Positions 1 to 10,082 are shown, counted from the stretch's first letter. The stretch is 64,000 nt of DNA from Xanthostigma xanthostigma (GCA_963575645.1 OY754464.1:1798001-1862000), one strand, 5' to 3'. The notes: generated by a model from the letters alone, not told the origin. Translations and numbers: made by a program.

Positions 1-120
1 CAGCTTTTGAAAAAATGCTGTTCGATGTCGCTAGTGTATAATATGTCAGGCTCCAAAGTAGTTTTAATAGTGCAAATAATGTCTCTTTAAAATAAATATT
101 TTACAAAACGGCATCAACCT

Positions 121-489
121 ATTAAAATGGCGCATTTCTGGGTTAGAGTATGATATCTGTCAAGCAACGATTGAGACCTGTATTTGTGATAGAAGTTTTT
201 TTAGTAGATGCCTATTCTATATTTCCTGATGTATTAGAATAACTTATCCGATTAAAATTGGTTCAGAAGTTTCTGAATGAACCTGGAATCTCTTTGAAAA
301 TAATAAAACTGTATGAACATATTGTAATGACGCATTTCTAGGTTAGAGTATGATATCTGTCAGGCAATGATTGCAACCCGTATTTGTATGATAGAAGCTT
401 TTTAGTAGATGCCTATTCTATTCCCGAACTAATAGAGTAACTTGTCCGATTAAAGTCGGTTCAGAAGTTTCTGAATAAACCTGGAAGTC
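121..489. repeat. Tandem duplication, two diverged ~165 bp units
   Basis: The stretch at about 121-289 recurs at about 324-486. Both contain GGTTAGAGTATGATATCTGT, a TAGTAGATGCCTATTCTAT stretch and GGTTCAGAAGTTTCTGAAT, separated by a short unrelated spacer. The units differ by many substitutions and small indels, so the duplication is old. No coding potential or terminal repeat is visible. The flanking 490-944 is AT-rich with nothing I recognise; a 92-codon open frame at 558-836 has no motif. Confidence 0.75.
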
Positions 490-944
490 GAACAAAGAGT
501 CACACAAAATGGCTACTTTGTTACTTACGCCCTTTGCAGCGAACACGTTGATATATATTGTCCGTAAAAAAACAATTCAAACGTCAGTTTTCAGGAAGCA
601 TACTTCAACTGTTTAATGTTGATTATGCTAATTCATATGTAATTATGCATGATAAAATAATGATAATAATAATATTATTAGGTATTTATAAAACCTGTTG
701 CCCTGTAGTACACCAAAGTATTTACGCATGTTTTGACAGGAGACAATTTGATGAGGCAATCATCTTGATGATCGGCGACCACCTAAATGCATGTGCCTCG
801 TTAAAAAAAAAACAATTTGTAAGTCATCCATTATAGTCCAAAAGCTATCAAACATTTTTGAGTAGGTATTTGAGACAGCGTGAAAATTTGTGTAACACTT
901 ATTTTGTAATGTCAAGCTTTGAATTTTTAAATTACAGCCAATTG

Positions 945-1490
945 GGCGACGAGATCATATTTGTTATTCGTTGCCATGGTTACCTACATAATATGCTCCA
1001 CGTCATGTAAAAATTAATCAAGGCATGCTTAACTAGTTCATTTCTGACAGATCTACGAAAAGGACAGCTGATTTTTTTTTCAAAATATTTCCGAACTATA
1101 AAGTTTATAAAATTTTTTTTAACGAAACTTTCTTGAAAAAATAAATAGAATAATAAGTTGTTATAAAAAGTATATCATTATTATATAAAAAAAACCGTTA
1201 AAGCATATATCTCTTTTGCGCATGCGCCGATTTCCCCAAAAACAATAGGGCTCTTCATATTTACATAGGTACCAAACATCTTCCCAAAATTTGCTTTCAA
1301 TCCGCTCATCCGTTTGACCTGTATCGTGCTCACAGACAAATAGACGCACAGTTTTTCTCCAAAAATATGTTTTTTGAATTCGGGGGACCTCAAAACGAAA
1401 AGATATTGTAACATTTTTGAAAAGTGATTTTTGACCTAAACTAGTACCATCCCCACTTGTGGGTTGGAATGGTAAAATATATACTTTATA
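945..1490 (-). repeat. Interspersed repeat P, minus copy
   Basis: One of at least four copies of a repeat I call P; others are at 18650-19230 (interrupted), 23140-24290 (interrupted) and 33226-33890. Shared landmarks, read on the P plus strand, are a CCAACCCACAAGTGGGGA-like start, TTACAATATCTTTTCG, a GATACAGGTCAAACGGATGA block, CCCTATTGTTTTTGGGGAAA and a late AGATCTGTCAG block. Frames are open for about 110 codons in places, but these are not conserved as protein between copies. No terminal repeat was found, so the class is unassigned. Confidence 0.7.
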
Positions 1491-1934
1491 TGCATTTTTT
1501 TTAGTACCAACCATACCGATAAGTAATTAACTTCGATTAATTCGATTAACTATAGTTAATTGATTCAGATTATGTAGTGACACAGAATTTGAATAAAATT
1601 ATTCAAAACTTGAAGAATCATTCATCATCGTTACAACGCATTTTCAACACAAATTAGCTCGTTTATAAAATCAAATTTTCATAAATTATAGATGTCGTTT
1701 GTTAGATTATATATTGTGATATAATTGGTTGTTAAAATTCGAATTTTAGTAAATTATAAAATTAACTCTTTATTTATAGCACTTCATTCTCATTAAAATA
1801 AATTAGTGACAATTTTCTTAACAACAGTGTAAAAGATGTAGCAGTAGCCATATAGAGGCTGGATTATCGCGAATATTTGCATAAATTGTGTCAGATCGAT
1901 AAATTCACAAAGATTACATTTTTTTTATGTTATA
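1491..1934. other. AT-rich unique sequence
   Basis: AT-rich stretch between two repeats. I see no coding frame with composition unlike its surroundings, no tRNA-like box and no inverted repeat of note. Confidence 0.5.
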
Positions 1935-2165
1935 CTAGATGGTCCGGTCCGGCTTCGCCTAAATTTGTAGATCGCCGCCGTTTTTTCGTCGACTTACGTT
2001 GCAAAATTGGTCTCCACGAAAAGCGTTTTTATTTTAAACGCGATAATTATTATAGCCTATGTCCATCCAGAAAGTCCATTCTAAATATTGGTGCAAAAAT
2101 TTTTGAAATCGGATGAGTAGTTTCGGAGATTACCTCCTACATCCAAACTTACAAACTTTATCTAC
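1935..2165 (-). mobile_element. Helitron-like element, family HelE (short copy)
   Basis: On the minus strand the element ends with GGCGAAGCCGGACCGGACCATCTAG, the CTAG terminus after a GC-rich inverted stretch expected of Helitrons. The opposite end reads AAGTTTGTAAGTTTGGATGT, the head also seen at 25477. An internal block, TCGACTTACGTTGCAAAATTGG on the plus strand (given here in part), recurs at 24640 and 57590. Non-autonomous: no Rep/helicase frame. 2166-2476 to its right holds nothing I recognise. Confidence 0.65.
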
Positions 2166-2476
2166 CTGTGACTTGACATATTATTATGGGCGGAGTTTAA
2201 ACCAAATGCAATGTCTAATCGGTCATTTGTCATATATACATATATAGTATAATACTAACAGCATGTAAAACGCAATGTGTTTATGCTTTAAATTTCTGTC
2301 ACCAGATGTCTTATCGTTTTATGTCAAATCCCAATAGAATTGACTTGTCAGTGTGCGGAACAACCGCGAAATAATATGTTTCGGACGTTGCTTATAAACA
2401 ATCCTAGGAGAGGCTAAGGCCCTGGTTTTCTAAGGTAGCGGTATACCGTAATATAGCGGCGAACGAGGTCACATGT

Positions 2477-3256
2477 CTCGATCGAAAGTACATACTTTCG
2501 GTATTAATTGTAAGGCAGAAAGTCTAACATTTATGCATTGGTGGGATTACACGCACTGATGCGGGAAGTACGTACCTACGTTCGGGCGGTACTAAAGAAA
2601 AAAAAACAACCTATCAAATGTTGTTTAGATGTCGTTTCCACAGCAACCCTATTACATTTTAGCTAATAGTCGCGAACAGTTGTCATTCGTGTTTTTACGT
2701 GTAACCTCAAAGCTGCTTGTTTGGAATTTATCTGTGTTTTTATGTAATTAATAAGTAATTAATTAATTAATGTATTTAATAAGCGTACTTACGACCGAGG
2801 TATAAATAGTATACACCACACTGCTCGAAAGTTTGATATATCTTGCAGTGCGCGTCATGATGCCGTCAGCTAGCCTCGGGCATCATGGCGCGCATGGCAA
2901 GATATCAAACTTTCGGCCCTTGTGGTGCATACTATTTTCTTCATACTTCGGTTGTAAGCATGCTTATTAAATACATTAATTACTTATTAATTACATAAAA
3001 ACACAGATAAATTCCAAGCAAGCAGCTTTGAGGTTACACGTAAAAACACGAATGACAACTGTTCGCGACTATTAGCTAAAATGTAATAGGGTTGCTATGG
3101 AAACGACATCTAAACAACATTTGATAGGTTGTTCTTATTCTTTACTGCCGCCCGAACGTACGTACTTTCCGCATCAGTGCGTGTAATCCCATCAATGCGT
3201 AAATATTAGACTTTCTGCCTTACAATTGATGCCGAAAGTATGTACTTTCGATCGAG
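2477..3256. mobile_element. 780 bp foldback element with ~360 bp arms
   Basis: A near-perfect palindrome. The left end CTCGATCGAAAGTACATAC is mirrored by GTATGTACTTTCGATCGAG at the right end. The arms share TTGTTTAGATGTCGTTTCC, a TTCGCGACTATTAGCTAAAA stretch and CTTATTAAATACATTAATTA. The centre at about 2870 holds a shorter hairpin around GCATGATGCC-like sequence. No target duplication could be fixed. A related arm fragment lies at 15836-15935. The element sits in the putative first intron of the host gene, 35 bp from its splice donor. Confidence 0.88.
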
Positions 3257-3291
3257 GTATGATGAAAAGAGAATAAATCACGATTTCCTAC

Positions 3292-3805
3292 CTGGTACGG
3301 TAGGTCCGCCAGCAAACCACGCAGCGACAAGATCTTCAACACTAGTGGCCGTTGTGGTCGAATGTTGCGGATGTCCGTATCCATAATAGTACGGCGCTGC
3401 TGCCGAATATCCTTCGAGAAGCGGCGGGGGCGGGGGCATCGCTCTGCCTTGATGCGGATGATGCTGCGGATAGTGATAGTGAGTCGAGGCGGCTCGTCTT
3501 CCTACCGGCGCTTGCAGGCCGCCAACGACGCTCGCTGACGCCGCCGCGGACGACGATGTTTCCAACAACAATTGTTGCACTTGCAGGATGTCGACGAATT
3601 CGTCACAGGACGCGCCGCCGGCACCTGTTGCTCCGGCACTTGTTGCGGCGGAACTCGCGTGCTGGTCACGTGACCGACGACGCGCTACCAAATACGACGC
3701 AACGGCTGTCTCTGTCTTTCCGCAGTTGGCAGCCGTGCTGCTATCACTGTGGACACTGTTTGACGAGTCTTCTTCGTGTTCTCTTCGCATAGTTAATGTT
3801 AACAT
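3292..3805 (-). CDS. First coding exon of an unidentified host gene (Ala/Ser/His/Pro-rich N terminus)
   Basis: I do not recognise this protein. The start is the ATG at 3805-3803, in the context GCCAACATG with A at -3; the frame upstream stays open for about 37 codons without an ATG before a stop. The exon gives 171 codons and ends at CCACCG-type Pro-Thr-Val-Pro followed by CAG|GTAGGA, a good splice donor, leaving phase 1. From the ATG: acidic, Ser-rich residues 9-23; a predicted amphipathic stretch CDEFVDILQVQQLLLE at 67-82; His/Tyr run 109-118; five prolines at 124-128; Tyr-rich 137-145; and a C-terminal SVEDLVAAWFAGGPTVP at 155-171. That last piece resembles, only weakly, the segment before the GAF domains of PDE5/11-type phosphodiesterases; treat this as speculation. 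GC-rich codon use contrasts sharply with the surrounding repeats. The next exon should lie to the left, beyond a foldback element, and was not found. Confidence 0.62.
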
Positions 3806-4439
3806 GTTGGCAGTTCTGGCACTGGGGTGCAAGTAACGGGGTGAACAAAGTTGTCGGGGATGATAACTGCGAGGTTGATGTGTGAAACGTTGAATGCAAC
3901 AGTAATTCCATTCCGATCAATCGCGACTGTTGAATTGATCTTGACTTTGACAACCGGTTTTATTGCTCCTGGAGTGCGGAACAGATGAAAGAATCCCATG
4001 CGGCTGAGGGTTTGCTTAATCACAATCAATTATTACCGCAATTAACTAATTCGTGGTTTAGTCAATTCGAATTGTACATATTTTGTTTCACCACTAAACC
4101 ATGACAACTTAACACTGAAGTTTTTAATTAAACTATTACATAACGCTTTCTTATGTTTCTCGTTATTTGAAAGTATTTAAGTAATTGACTTATGCAATTG
4201 GATAAAAAGTAACACAAAAACACAGTATAATTTAACGGTTTTATTTCAAAATTAAAAAAAATACAAGCACACACAAAAATCTAATTATACTCGTCACATT
4301 GTGGCAGTATCACAAATTGGCAACACTGTACAACATTTTCAAATTAAAATTGCAATTCACTTTTGGCAACACTGTCCGAACGTCTACGATAAATAAATAA
4401 ATTGCGTATCGGATATGTGAGAAGTTTCGACAGCAACGT
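3806..4439 (-). other. Probable 5' UTR or upstream intron of the 3292-3805 exon
   Basis: Sequence upstream of the ATG on the minus strand. The first ~110 bases stay open in the exon frame, then stop. From about 4030 it is AT-rich with GGTTTAGT/ACTAAACC inverted words near 4055-4100. No TATA box or initiator can be assigned with confidence, so the transcription start is not placed. Confidence 0.3.
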
Positions 4440-4985
4440 GATCCACCACCGTCGACCAGCGTCGATTACTGAGAAACGTTTTGCAAAATGCAACAACATT
4501 AAGCGAACAATCGGACGGAAGTATTCGGAATATAGAAAGATACCACTTGGAGAGAGATAGCCGGTCGAGAAGTTAGGCGCGCGAGGAGGTACCGCTCTTG
4601 GAGCGTGTGGCGCGATCGTCGACGTTCAGCGACGACGTTCAACACTCGAACTGCATGAATGGACGAAGCGATATGAGCGGTGGTGGTCGCCGCGCGCGCC
4701 ATGTGCTGCGAAGACGCCAACGCATACACACACACATACACACACGGTATACCGTGTTTGAACTCTCCGTACGCCTTCGCGATTCACAACGCCTCCTCGT
4801 CTTCTCTTGCTTATCGCAGCCGTCGTCGTCGACAACACACTGCACGACGCGGCGACGGAGCAGCTGGTGGTCACGATGCGTGTGACGACGGCGACGTTGC
4901 CGTAGCTACCGCGAAAGCTTGACAGCCCTGGCGGCTTCTTTTCGATACGCGCAGGGATGCGCGGCGTCGACCGAACCGTTCAGCG
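4440..4985 (-). promoter_or_regulatory. GC- and CpG-rich block, candidate promoter or non-coding first exon
   Basis: About 540 bp with far higher GC and many CG dinucleotides compared with the flanks, including several CGCGCG-like words and GTCGTCGTCGAC. It also holds a CA/TA microsatellite at about 4727-4745. Several short overlapping frames are open on both strands, which is what high GC alone would give. Its position upstream of the only convincing exon suggests a promoter or 5' UTR; that is inference. Confidence 0.35.
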
Positions 4986-5400
4986 CATAGATAGATAGAT
5001 TATTCATCATAGCGTCAAAACATAGTTTGAATATGACAAGTCACAATATACAAAATGCAAGAATTAGAACATAGAAAATAAAAATAGTAAGAAAGTGCCA
5101 ATATAAGGTATAACTTATGAGGTATAAAAATCGTCTAGTGAATAAAAACATTGCTCAATTAAAATTTTTTTTACGCTTGAAGCTATTAAAGTCGTTGATG
5201 CGTCGAATTGATTCAGGCAATTTATTATAAATAACACGCCAGCACACACAGGACTTTTTTTATAAAAACTGAGCCAGTAATTGCCTATATAAACATTATT
5301 ATTTTGCCGCGTGTTATACTTATGTACTTCATTATTATGAGCGAAGGAAGCAATGTTCTGTTTTACATATTTAGCCACTTCTAAAATATATAGTTTCTCA
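4986..5400 (-). mobile_element. 3' end of a CR1/Jockey-type LINE (RT C terminus)
   Basis: The minus frame carries a run close to EVAKYVKQNIASFAHNNEVH, then KYNTRQ, WLSFYKKSPVCAGV and SVKKILIEQCFYSLDDFYTS. This is the arrangement seen after the reverse transcriptase in many LINE ORF2 proteins, where a YNTR/HNTR motif is followed by a KSP-Y-G motif. The left end at 4988-5001 is a GATA-type tail, fitting a LINE 3' end. The reading frame continues only artificially past 5400 into the neighbouring repeat. Confidence 0.68.
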
Positions 5401-5470
5401 ACCTTTTTACATCCGCGGACCACCGAAAAATCCAAAAAAATTTGGCGGACCATCGCAACATTGTAATAAA
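5400..5470. mobile_element. Terminal fragment of a hAT-like DNA transposon
   Basis: TCTCAACCTTTTTACATCCG followed by CGGACCACCG matches the well-known style of hAT termini (CAG-GGTTCTCAACCTTTTT followed by GCGGACC). Only one end is visible and the outermost bases are changed, so no target duplication can be read. The remainder to 5570 is AT-rich. Confidence 0.4.
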
Positions 5471-5571
5471 ATAATAAATATATATTTATATGATTGTTTT
5501 TTTATTCTAAACAATTAATTTTGCAACATCGTATCCTGATGTAACAATATTTAAGTATATTAAAACAGTCA

Positions 5572-5685
5572 CTAAAAAAAAAATTGGTTGTCTGTAAAGT
5601 CGGTTTACGGACGATAGTTTTACGTGATAACGTATTCCGTAATACATAACCTAAACCTCCCAAAATTTGGTTTCAATCCGCTTAT
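5572..5685 (+). mobile_element. Element X, truncated head
   Basis: Carries the X head: AAAATTGGTTGTCTGTAAAG, a GGTTTACGGACGATAGTTTT stretch and ACGTGATAACGTATTCCG, then about 50 bp of the shared interior ending near CAATCCGCTTATC. The tail is missing. Full copies are at 23476-24140, 48507-49080, 53585-54518 and 59650-60304; another fragment is at 14714-14815. Confidence 0.8.
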
Positions 5686-5823
5686 CTACTCAACTCAATA
5701 TTGCATTACTTTGCACTTACGTCATTGTAATTCTAAAGGTGCGATTTGTCGAGCGTCTATAATCTGTAATCTTTATTGCATCGTCAGAGAGTTCACACAC
5801 AATTTAGAATATTGTAAAAAAAA

Positions 5824-5885
5824 GCCCTAGTACTGGTATATACCAAGTTGACCAGGAAATCGTCAACAATTGTAATGTACTTATT
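5824..5885 (+). mobile_element. LINE 3' UTR-like fragment
   Basis: CCTAGTACTGGTATATACCA followed by an AGTTGACCAGGAAATC-like stretch is a diverged copy of the sequence at about 63439-63476, which there precedes a TTTGAA-repeat LINE tail. Too short to classify on its own. Confidence 0.4.
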
Positions 5886-5904
5886 TATGAAAGTGAATTT
5901 AAAG

Positions 5905-6150
5905 AATTTTGTATAGGCATCGACCGATGGCAGCATAAAAACGCATCCGTAGAAACCCTCTTGAACGAAATGTGAAACGTAGCTACGGGCGCAAACCGAT
6001 TTCGTGATCGGTTTCCACTATGTTTTAAAGACATCGACTGACAGATGACCGCATCAAAACGCATCTGTATAGAAATCATCTTGAACGAACGATGAAACAT
6101 AGCTACGGAAGCAAATGAATAAACACAGCCGACGTAATTTACGGGTGATT
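5905..6150 (-). repeat. Two diverged minisatellite units of the TTTCGTTCAAGATGGTTTCT family
   Basis: The minus strand holds two ~115 bp units with GCTACGTTTCA, TTTCGTTCAAGA and GATGCGTTTT-like words, the same unit found three times at 8025-8360 and once near 36110. The copies are more diverged here. No terminal inverted repeats of the parent element are visible. Confidence 0.7.
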
Positions 6151-6614
6151 TTAATTTGCGAGTTAACATTTTTCGAAAAGTGAGTGCGGTAAGAACAATT
6201 TAAAACCGAAAGTAAAACAAGTTCTGCTGTTTTTGTCTCATCCCTAATTCCGACATATCGTTATACGAGATATGACGTCACAATCGACGTCGTTGTCATA
6301 ATACAAAGAGTGGCGTCCCACGCACCTCGTGCCCGGACCGTGCCTATAAGTATATAATATGCCTATTCAATATTACGTTAATACTAGTAGGTATATTTCG
6401 TTGTATTATGTTTTTCTACACGACAACTACCTGCTGAATGCAGAGGTGTTTTATAATATAGTACATCACGCACGTCGATATTTTGTAGCCCGCTTAAGAA
6501 AACGACGAACCGCTAATTCTGCATCATACACATTTCAATGGCGGTTCGTCTACGAGCGCTGCAGAGCTGCAGAACAACCAAAATCTTGAATTACATTTTC
6601 CCATATATCTATTT
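6151..6614. other. Unassigned sequence, moderate complexity
   Basis: Less AT-rich than average near 6300-6340 and 6480-6560. A 76-codon frame at 6359-6589 has no recognisable motif. The run CCTCGTGCCCGGACCGTGCC has no second copy that I noticed. I cannot say what this is. Confidence 0.3.
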
Positions 6615-6966
6615 ATTAACTATATGAATCATTTGTCTATCTACTCAATGTGTGGTGAGTGAGCGCAACAAAGCTTATCGAAAATATATCTGCGTCTCTT
6701 TCTTCAATGTGATTTCTCCGATGATAGGATTGGTTGATGTACTTGCATTCAATCTGAAAAAAGTATCTCTGTTTCAAAAAATTTGTCTTTTTCTATGACG
6801 TTAACATGGACGTACCCAGCTTTTGGCCCAGGAGGGGGCAAATTAGAAATTTCTTAAGCCAGGTTCCTCGTGCTTCTTTTGCCCTCCTGGATACGCCAGT
6901 GCTTACGCCTTACGGCGTAAAAAAAGACAGAAGTATATATAAGTTTGCACCTTAATAGTTCAGTAT
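6615..6966 (-). mobile_element. MITE family M1, minus copy
   Basis: Minus-strand copy of a ~380 bp repeat also found at 26748-27121, 31606-31987, 45901-46312 and 58165-58564. Landmarks: GAAACAGAGATACTTTATTC, a CATCAACCAATCCTATCATC stretch, and an inner block running from ACTGGCGTATCCAGGAGGGC to GCTGGGTACG. The inner block is itself like a nested hAT-type terminus pair. No coding capacity. Confidence 0.8.
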
Positions 6967-7036
6967 AGAAAAAAATATATGCATTTTCCATATTTAACCA
7001 ATAATTAATAAATAATTTTAATATAAAATATAAAAT

Positions 7037-7240
7037 TTAACAGCCCCTGGCCGAACACAAAACTCGTGTGTGTTTCGTGCGGCAGACTTTCTTGCGTTCA
7101 GGTGCCGTTCTGCACTTTGAAGCAGCACATAAAACGTCATCATCGGATACTCCCGATGTATATCCACAGTGCAACTCCAGACCCACAAGTTGTAGCGTGT
7201 TATTTGGATCGGCTTTGAGCTGCGTTTGCCGGCAGCACAT
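7037..7240 (-). CDS. Possible cysteine-rich terminal exon, unidentified
   Basis: A 67-codon minus frame from ATG at 7240 to TAA at 7037, lying between two transposons in sequence with no second copy that I noticed. The peptide has eight cysteines: a CC pair at 2-3, HCGYTSG, LCAASKC, VCRTKH and a final VLCSARGC. That spacing would suit a disulphide-rich secreted domain, but I cannot match a family. GC content is higher than in the flanks. The ATG may be internal if this is the last exon of a spliced gene. The opposite strand is also open for 72 codons, which weakens the case. Downstream of the stop is AT-rich sequence without a clear AATAAA. Confidence 0.22.
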   Translation of the reverse strand: MCCRQTQLKADPNNTLQLVGLELHCGYTSGVSDDDVLCAASKCRTAPERKKVCRTKHTRVLCSARGC

Positions 7241-7297
7241 CAGTACAAATAATCATCTATCACTGTATGTAAGAAGTGTTCACTGAATGAAATTATC

Positions 7298-7508
7298 GAC
7301 GTTTGTTCGCCCATGTGACAAGATACTGCTTCCTGATTGGTTCTTGCTCAGAGCAAGCAGAAGATCTAGTAAGAGAAATAGTCCTTGTTCTAATTTTAAG
7401 ATCTATCTTGTGAGTTAGCAGGCGAGCCTGCGGTGACGTCATTTCCAGCCTCGTACGCAGCAGAAGTCCAAGCAGTTTTTCCAGCCTCAGGTGTAACGGC
7501 CTTAAAGC
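7298..7508 (+). mobile_element. Foldback/TIR family F, right-hand part
   Basis: Holds GTGACAAGATACTGCTTCCT, GATTGGTTCTTGCTCAGAGC, GTGACGTCATTTCCAGCCTC and ends near CCAGCCTCAGGTGTAACGGC, matching the right half of family F (full copies at 18735-19153 and 45545-45895). The left half is absent. Confidence 0.75.
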
Positions 7509-7925
7509 TAGTGAAGTTTAGAAACTTCTGTTTTTTTAAGCTACCTGTTGAATGTGGGAGAGTTGCCCACGTGATTTGTTTAAGGCTTCCAAATATAATA
7601 TATGCCTACCTAAAGAATATAATTCTGTTTTTCGTAAGGATTGCGATTTTGTTTTTACAGAATTATATATTTTAGCTCCAAACAGAATCTTTGTTAAGAT
7701 TTTCCACCATTTTGTTCGAAAACTTGCGGTAAATCCGCCTTTACGGGTTTCTTTAAAAAGTAGATGCCATAATAAGACTAATATTTGAACGAGTTTTGTT
7801 TTGAGAAAATCTATCCAGTAGTCATCGAGATAGCGAGCTACAAACAGACGGAGAGACAGACAGTTAAAAATTATATTTTGACTCCTCTAATTTCTATAAA
7901 AATGAGAGCGTGTAACTTTTACGCG
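7509..7925. other. AT-rich sequence with repeat-like tail
   Basis: An 80-codon frame at 7433-7675 starts inside element F and is therefore not a gene. Near 7815-7880 the text AATCTATCCAGTAGTCATCG, then CAAACAGACGGAGAGACAGA, is typical of degenerate retroelement or Helitron interiors (a translated 'effect of cross-species repeats' in insects). No firm assignment. Confidence 0.3.
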
Positions 7926-7927
7926 CA

Positions 7928-8420
7928 ATTGAAGTAAAACTTCTTTTACTTCGTTTTCGCCACTCTCATTTTTTGTAAAATAAATTCCCTCACAAATTAA
8001 GTCACTCGAAAATTAAATTACGTTGGCTGTGCTCATTGGTTTGCGTCCGTACCTATGTTTCACCTTTCGTTCAAGATGGTTTCTACGGATGCGTTCTGAT
8101 GCCGCCATTTATCAATTAATGCCTTTAAATAGTGGAAACCGATTACAAAATTGCTTTGCGTCCGTAGCTACGTTTCACCTTTCGTTCAAGATGGTTTCTA
8201 CGGATGCGTTTTAATGCCGCCATTTACCAATTAATGCTTTTAACTGCGGAAACCTATTACAAAATTGTTTTGCGTCCGTAGCTACGTTTCACCTTTCGTT
8301 CAAGATGGTTCCTACGATGCCGCCATCTGTCAGTCGATGCCATTAAATAGCGGAAGCTGCGGAAACCACGTTACTTCCGTTCGAAAAAATATCCGGCGCC
8401 AAAAGAAGTTTTACTTCAAA
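7928..8420 (+). mobile_element. TIR element carrying three ~117 bp tandem repeats
   Basis: Left terminus TTGAAGTAAAACTTCTTTTA is mirrored by AAAGAAGTTTTACTTCAAAA at the right. Between them, at about 8025-8360, a unit containing GCTACGTTTCACCTTTCGTT and CAAGATGGTTTCTACGGATG repeats three times, with the last unit shortened. The same terminus is at 36024-36045 and a partial one at 44388-44407. Non-autonomous; superfamily not determined. Confidence 0.75.
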
Positions 8421-8936
8421 AATACCTAATAAATTCGAAAAATTGTTGGAAAATTAAAATAAAAACATAGGTATACACTCTAATTTTATTTATAGATGAT
8501 GTATAGCCAGACATAATGTCGCTATATTGTGTATTCGTGTTAGGCAACTATGTTATGAGAAAATGGCCCATAATGAGTTATTTAAAGAATCTAGAATATA
8601 GCTTTGCCAGAAAAAAAAAACAGCATTGTGAAACAATTTTCAAAAAGCGACAGTAATTATTTTTACGCTGGCTGTTTTCGTTTCACGTTGTCTTAATTAC
8701 TTTAACGAAATGTTGAAAAGCAAACTTATCTTACAGACACCTATTAGACGGATTTTTTCATTAAAATTTTTCGATACATTAGCAACAATACAGTCGTTTG
8801 CATAAACCTGTCAGTTTTGAGAGAGAACTTTTTGGCACTGTTACGAATTTATGCCTTTATTTATGTGTAGCTGTTTCTTCTACAGCATATAGTTTCTATA
8901 ATTATTTTTTTTTATCGGAGATAATTGCTCTAATGT
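8421..8936. other. AT-rich, nothing recognised
   Basis: No open frame of note, no tRNA-like boxes and no inverted repeat that I could see. Confidence 0.5.
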
Positions 8937-9432
8937 CTATATTCACCGAACGTAAGTAGTTATTTATTCGGTTCATTTGTTCTTCCGAATAAATAGCGAT
9001 AATTCAATTCACTAACCATAATTATATTTACTGCGGTCATAATCTATTCTGTCTTACTTCGAGGGTATGAATATATTTATTCGTCTGATAAAATAATATA
9101 CCTAATACCTAATCTGTAAACGTGGAGTATTATATCTACAGTTTGCTCTTGTGAATTTATTTATGTGTTGTTTATTAACCTTTGTGTGCAATTGGGTTAG
9201 GATAAAACATTATTATTTTGTGTTTTCTTTTGACGTTTACACTAACGCGATTGGTCAGATTTTTGGGTGAACATCAAAATATTCAGCAAGGAGTATATAA
9301 TGCAGTGTATATTTATTCTACAAGTAGCTATTCTAACAGATATATTGCTTGGTGAATTTTTATTCGAAGGAATATATTTATTCCAAGGTTAGTAAATTTC
9401 TATTTTTAAGAAGTGTTCAGTGAATATGGGCA
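8937..9432 (+). mobile_element. MITE family M, complete but diverged
   Basis: Begins TATTCACCGAACGTAAGTAG and ends AGTGTTCAGTGAATATGGGC, an imperfect inverted pair of CCATATTCACCGAAC. The interior shows GTAAACGTGGAGTATTATAT, GTGTGCAATTGGGTTAGGAT and TGACGTTTACACTAACGC, all shared with copies at 14892, 30136, 47004, 52936 and 61335. Length about 500 bp; the best copy is about 585 bp. No transposase. Confidence 0.82.
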
Positions 9433-9845
9433 TAAATAATATAAAACACTCTTCGGTAAGAACCCGACCGTTACCGATACAGCACGAAGCAAGAGATTAA
9501 GAGTGGGGTCGGCCTCCATTTTTAAAATATTCTTTAAATGCCAAAGCAGCTCGATTTTGATATTTGAAAAATATTGCCCAGTTAAATATTACTAAATAAT
9601 GAATTTTATTAATGTTAAAAAACCTCTAAAGATAAAATTACCAAGTTCCTTCTAAGTTGACTCTGTACTTTGTTAGTGTGAAGCGATGCCAAAAACGACG
9701 AGCTGCCAATCTGTATGTACATATGTTTATTATATTTATATTTGCAGTCACAAGGCGAAGTGGCTCATTTCAAAGTATTGTTAAAATAAGATTAATAACA
9801 ATTTTATGCTTCGGCTTCGTTAGGTCACAGCTTGACCGACTAACT
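9433..9845. other. Unassigned AT-rich sequence
   Basis: A 132-codon frame at 9657-10055 runs from this stretch into element F and on through a TATG-repeat run; that mix of sources argues against a gene. Nothing else recognised. Confidence 0.4.
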
Positions 9846-9975
9846 CGAAGGCCGCTGCACACGAGGTTAGAAAAACACTGCTGGGACTTTTGCTGGCCGG
9901 CAGGTTGGGTACGAGGCTGGAAATGGCGTCACTGCGATTTTAAAATTAGAACAGGGGCTCTTTTTACACGCTTTA
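9846..9975 (-). mobile_element. Family F fragment, minus orientation
   Basis: AAGGCCGCTGCACACGAGGT followed by GCTGGCCGGCAGGTTGGGTA, a GAGGCTGGAAATGGCGTCAC stretch and TTAGAACAGGGGCTC are the family F end and subterminal block. The remainder is missing. A short TATG-type microsatellite follows at 9996-10012. Confidence 0.7.
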
Positions 9976-10082
9976 TATTAACTTCACTTGTAAGTTTGTA
10001 TGTATGTATGTTTGTAGCCTTCGTTTGGACTACAGCAAGTGGTTTATTACTGTAGTATAATATACCAGTACTATAACTACAC

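Noticed and set aside
3352-3836. Plus-strand open frames of 146 and 82 codons
   Set aside because: They lie opposite the minus-strand exon, have no start context or splice signals, and owe their length to GC-rich codons on the other strand.
4499-4922. Five overlapping frames of 68-95 codons on both strands
   Set aside because: High GC lowers stop frequency in all frames; none has a motif. More likely promoter or UTR.
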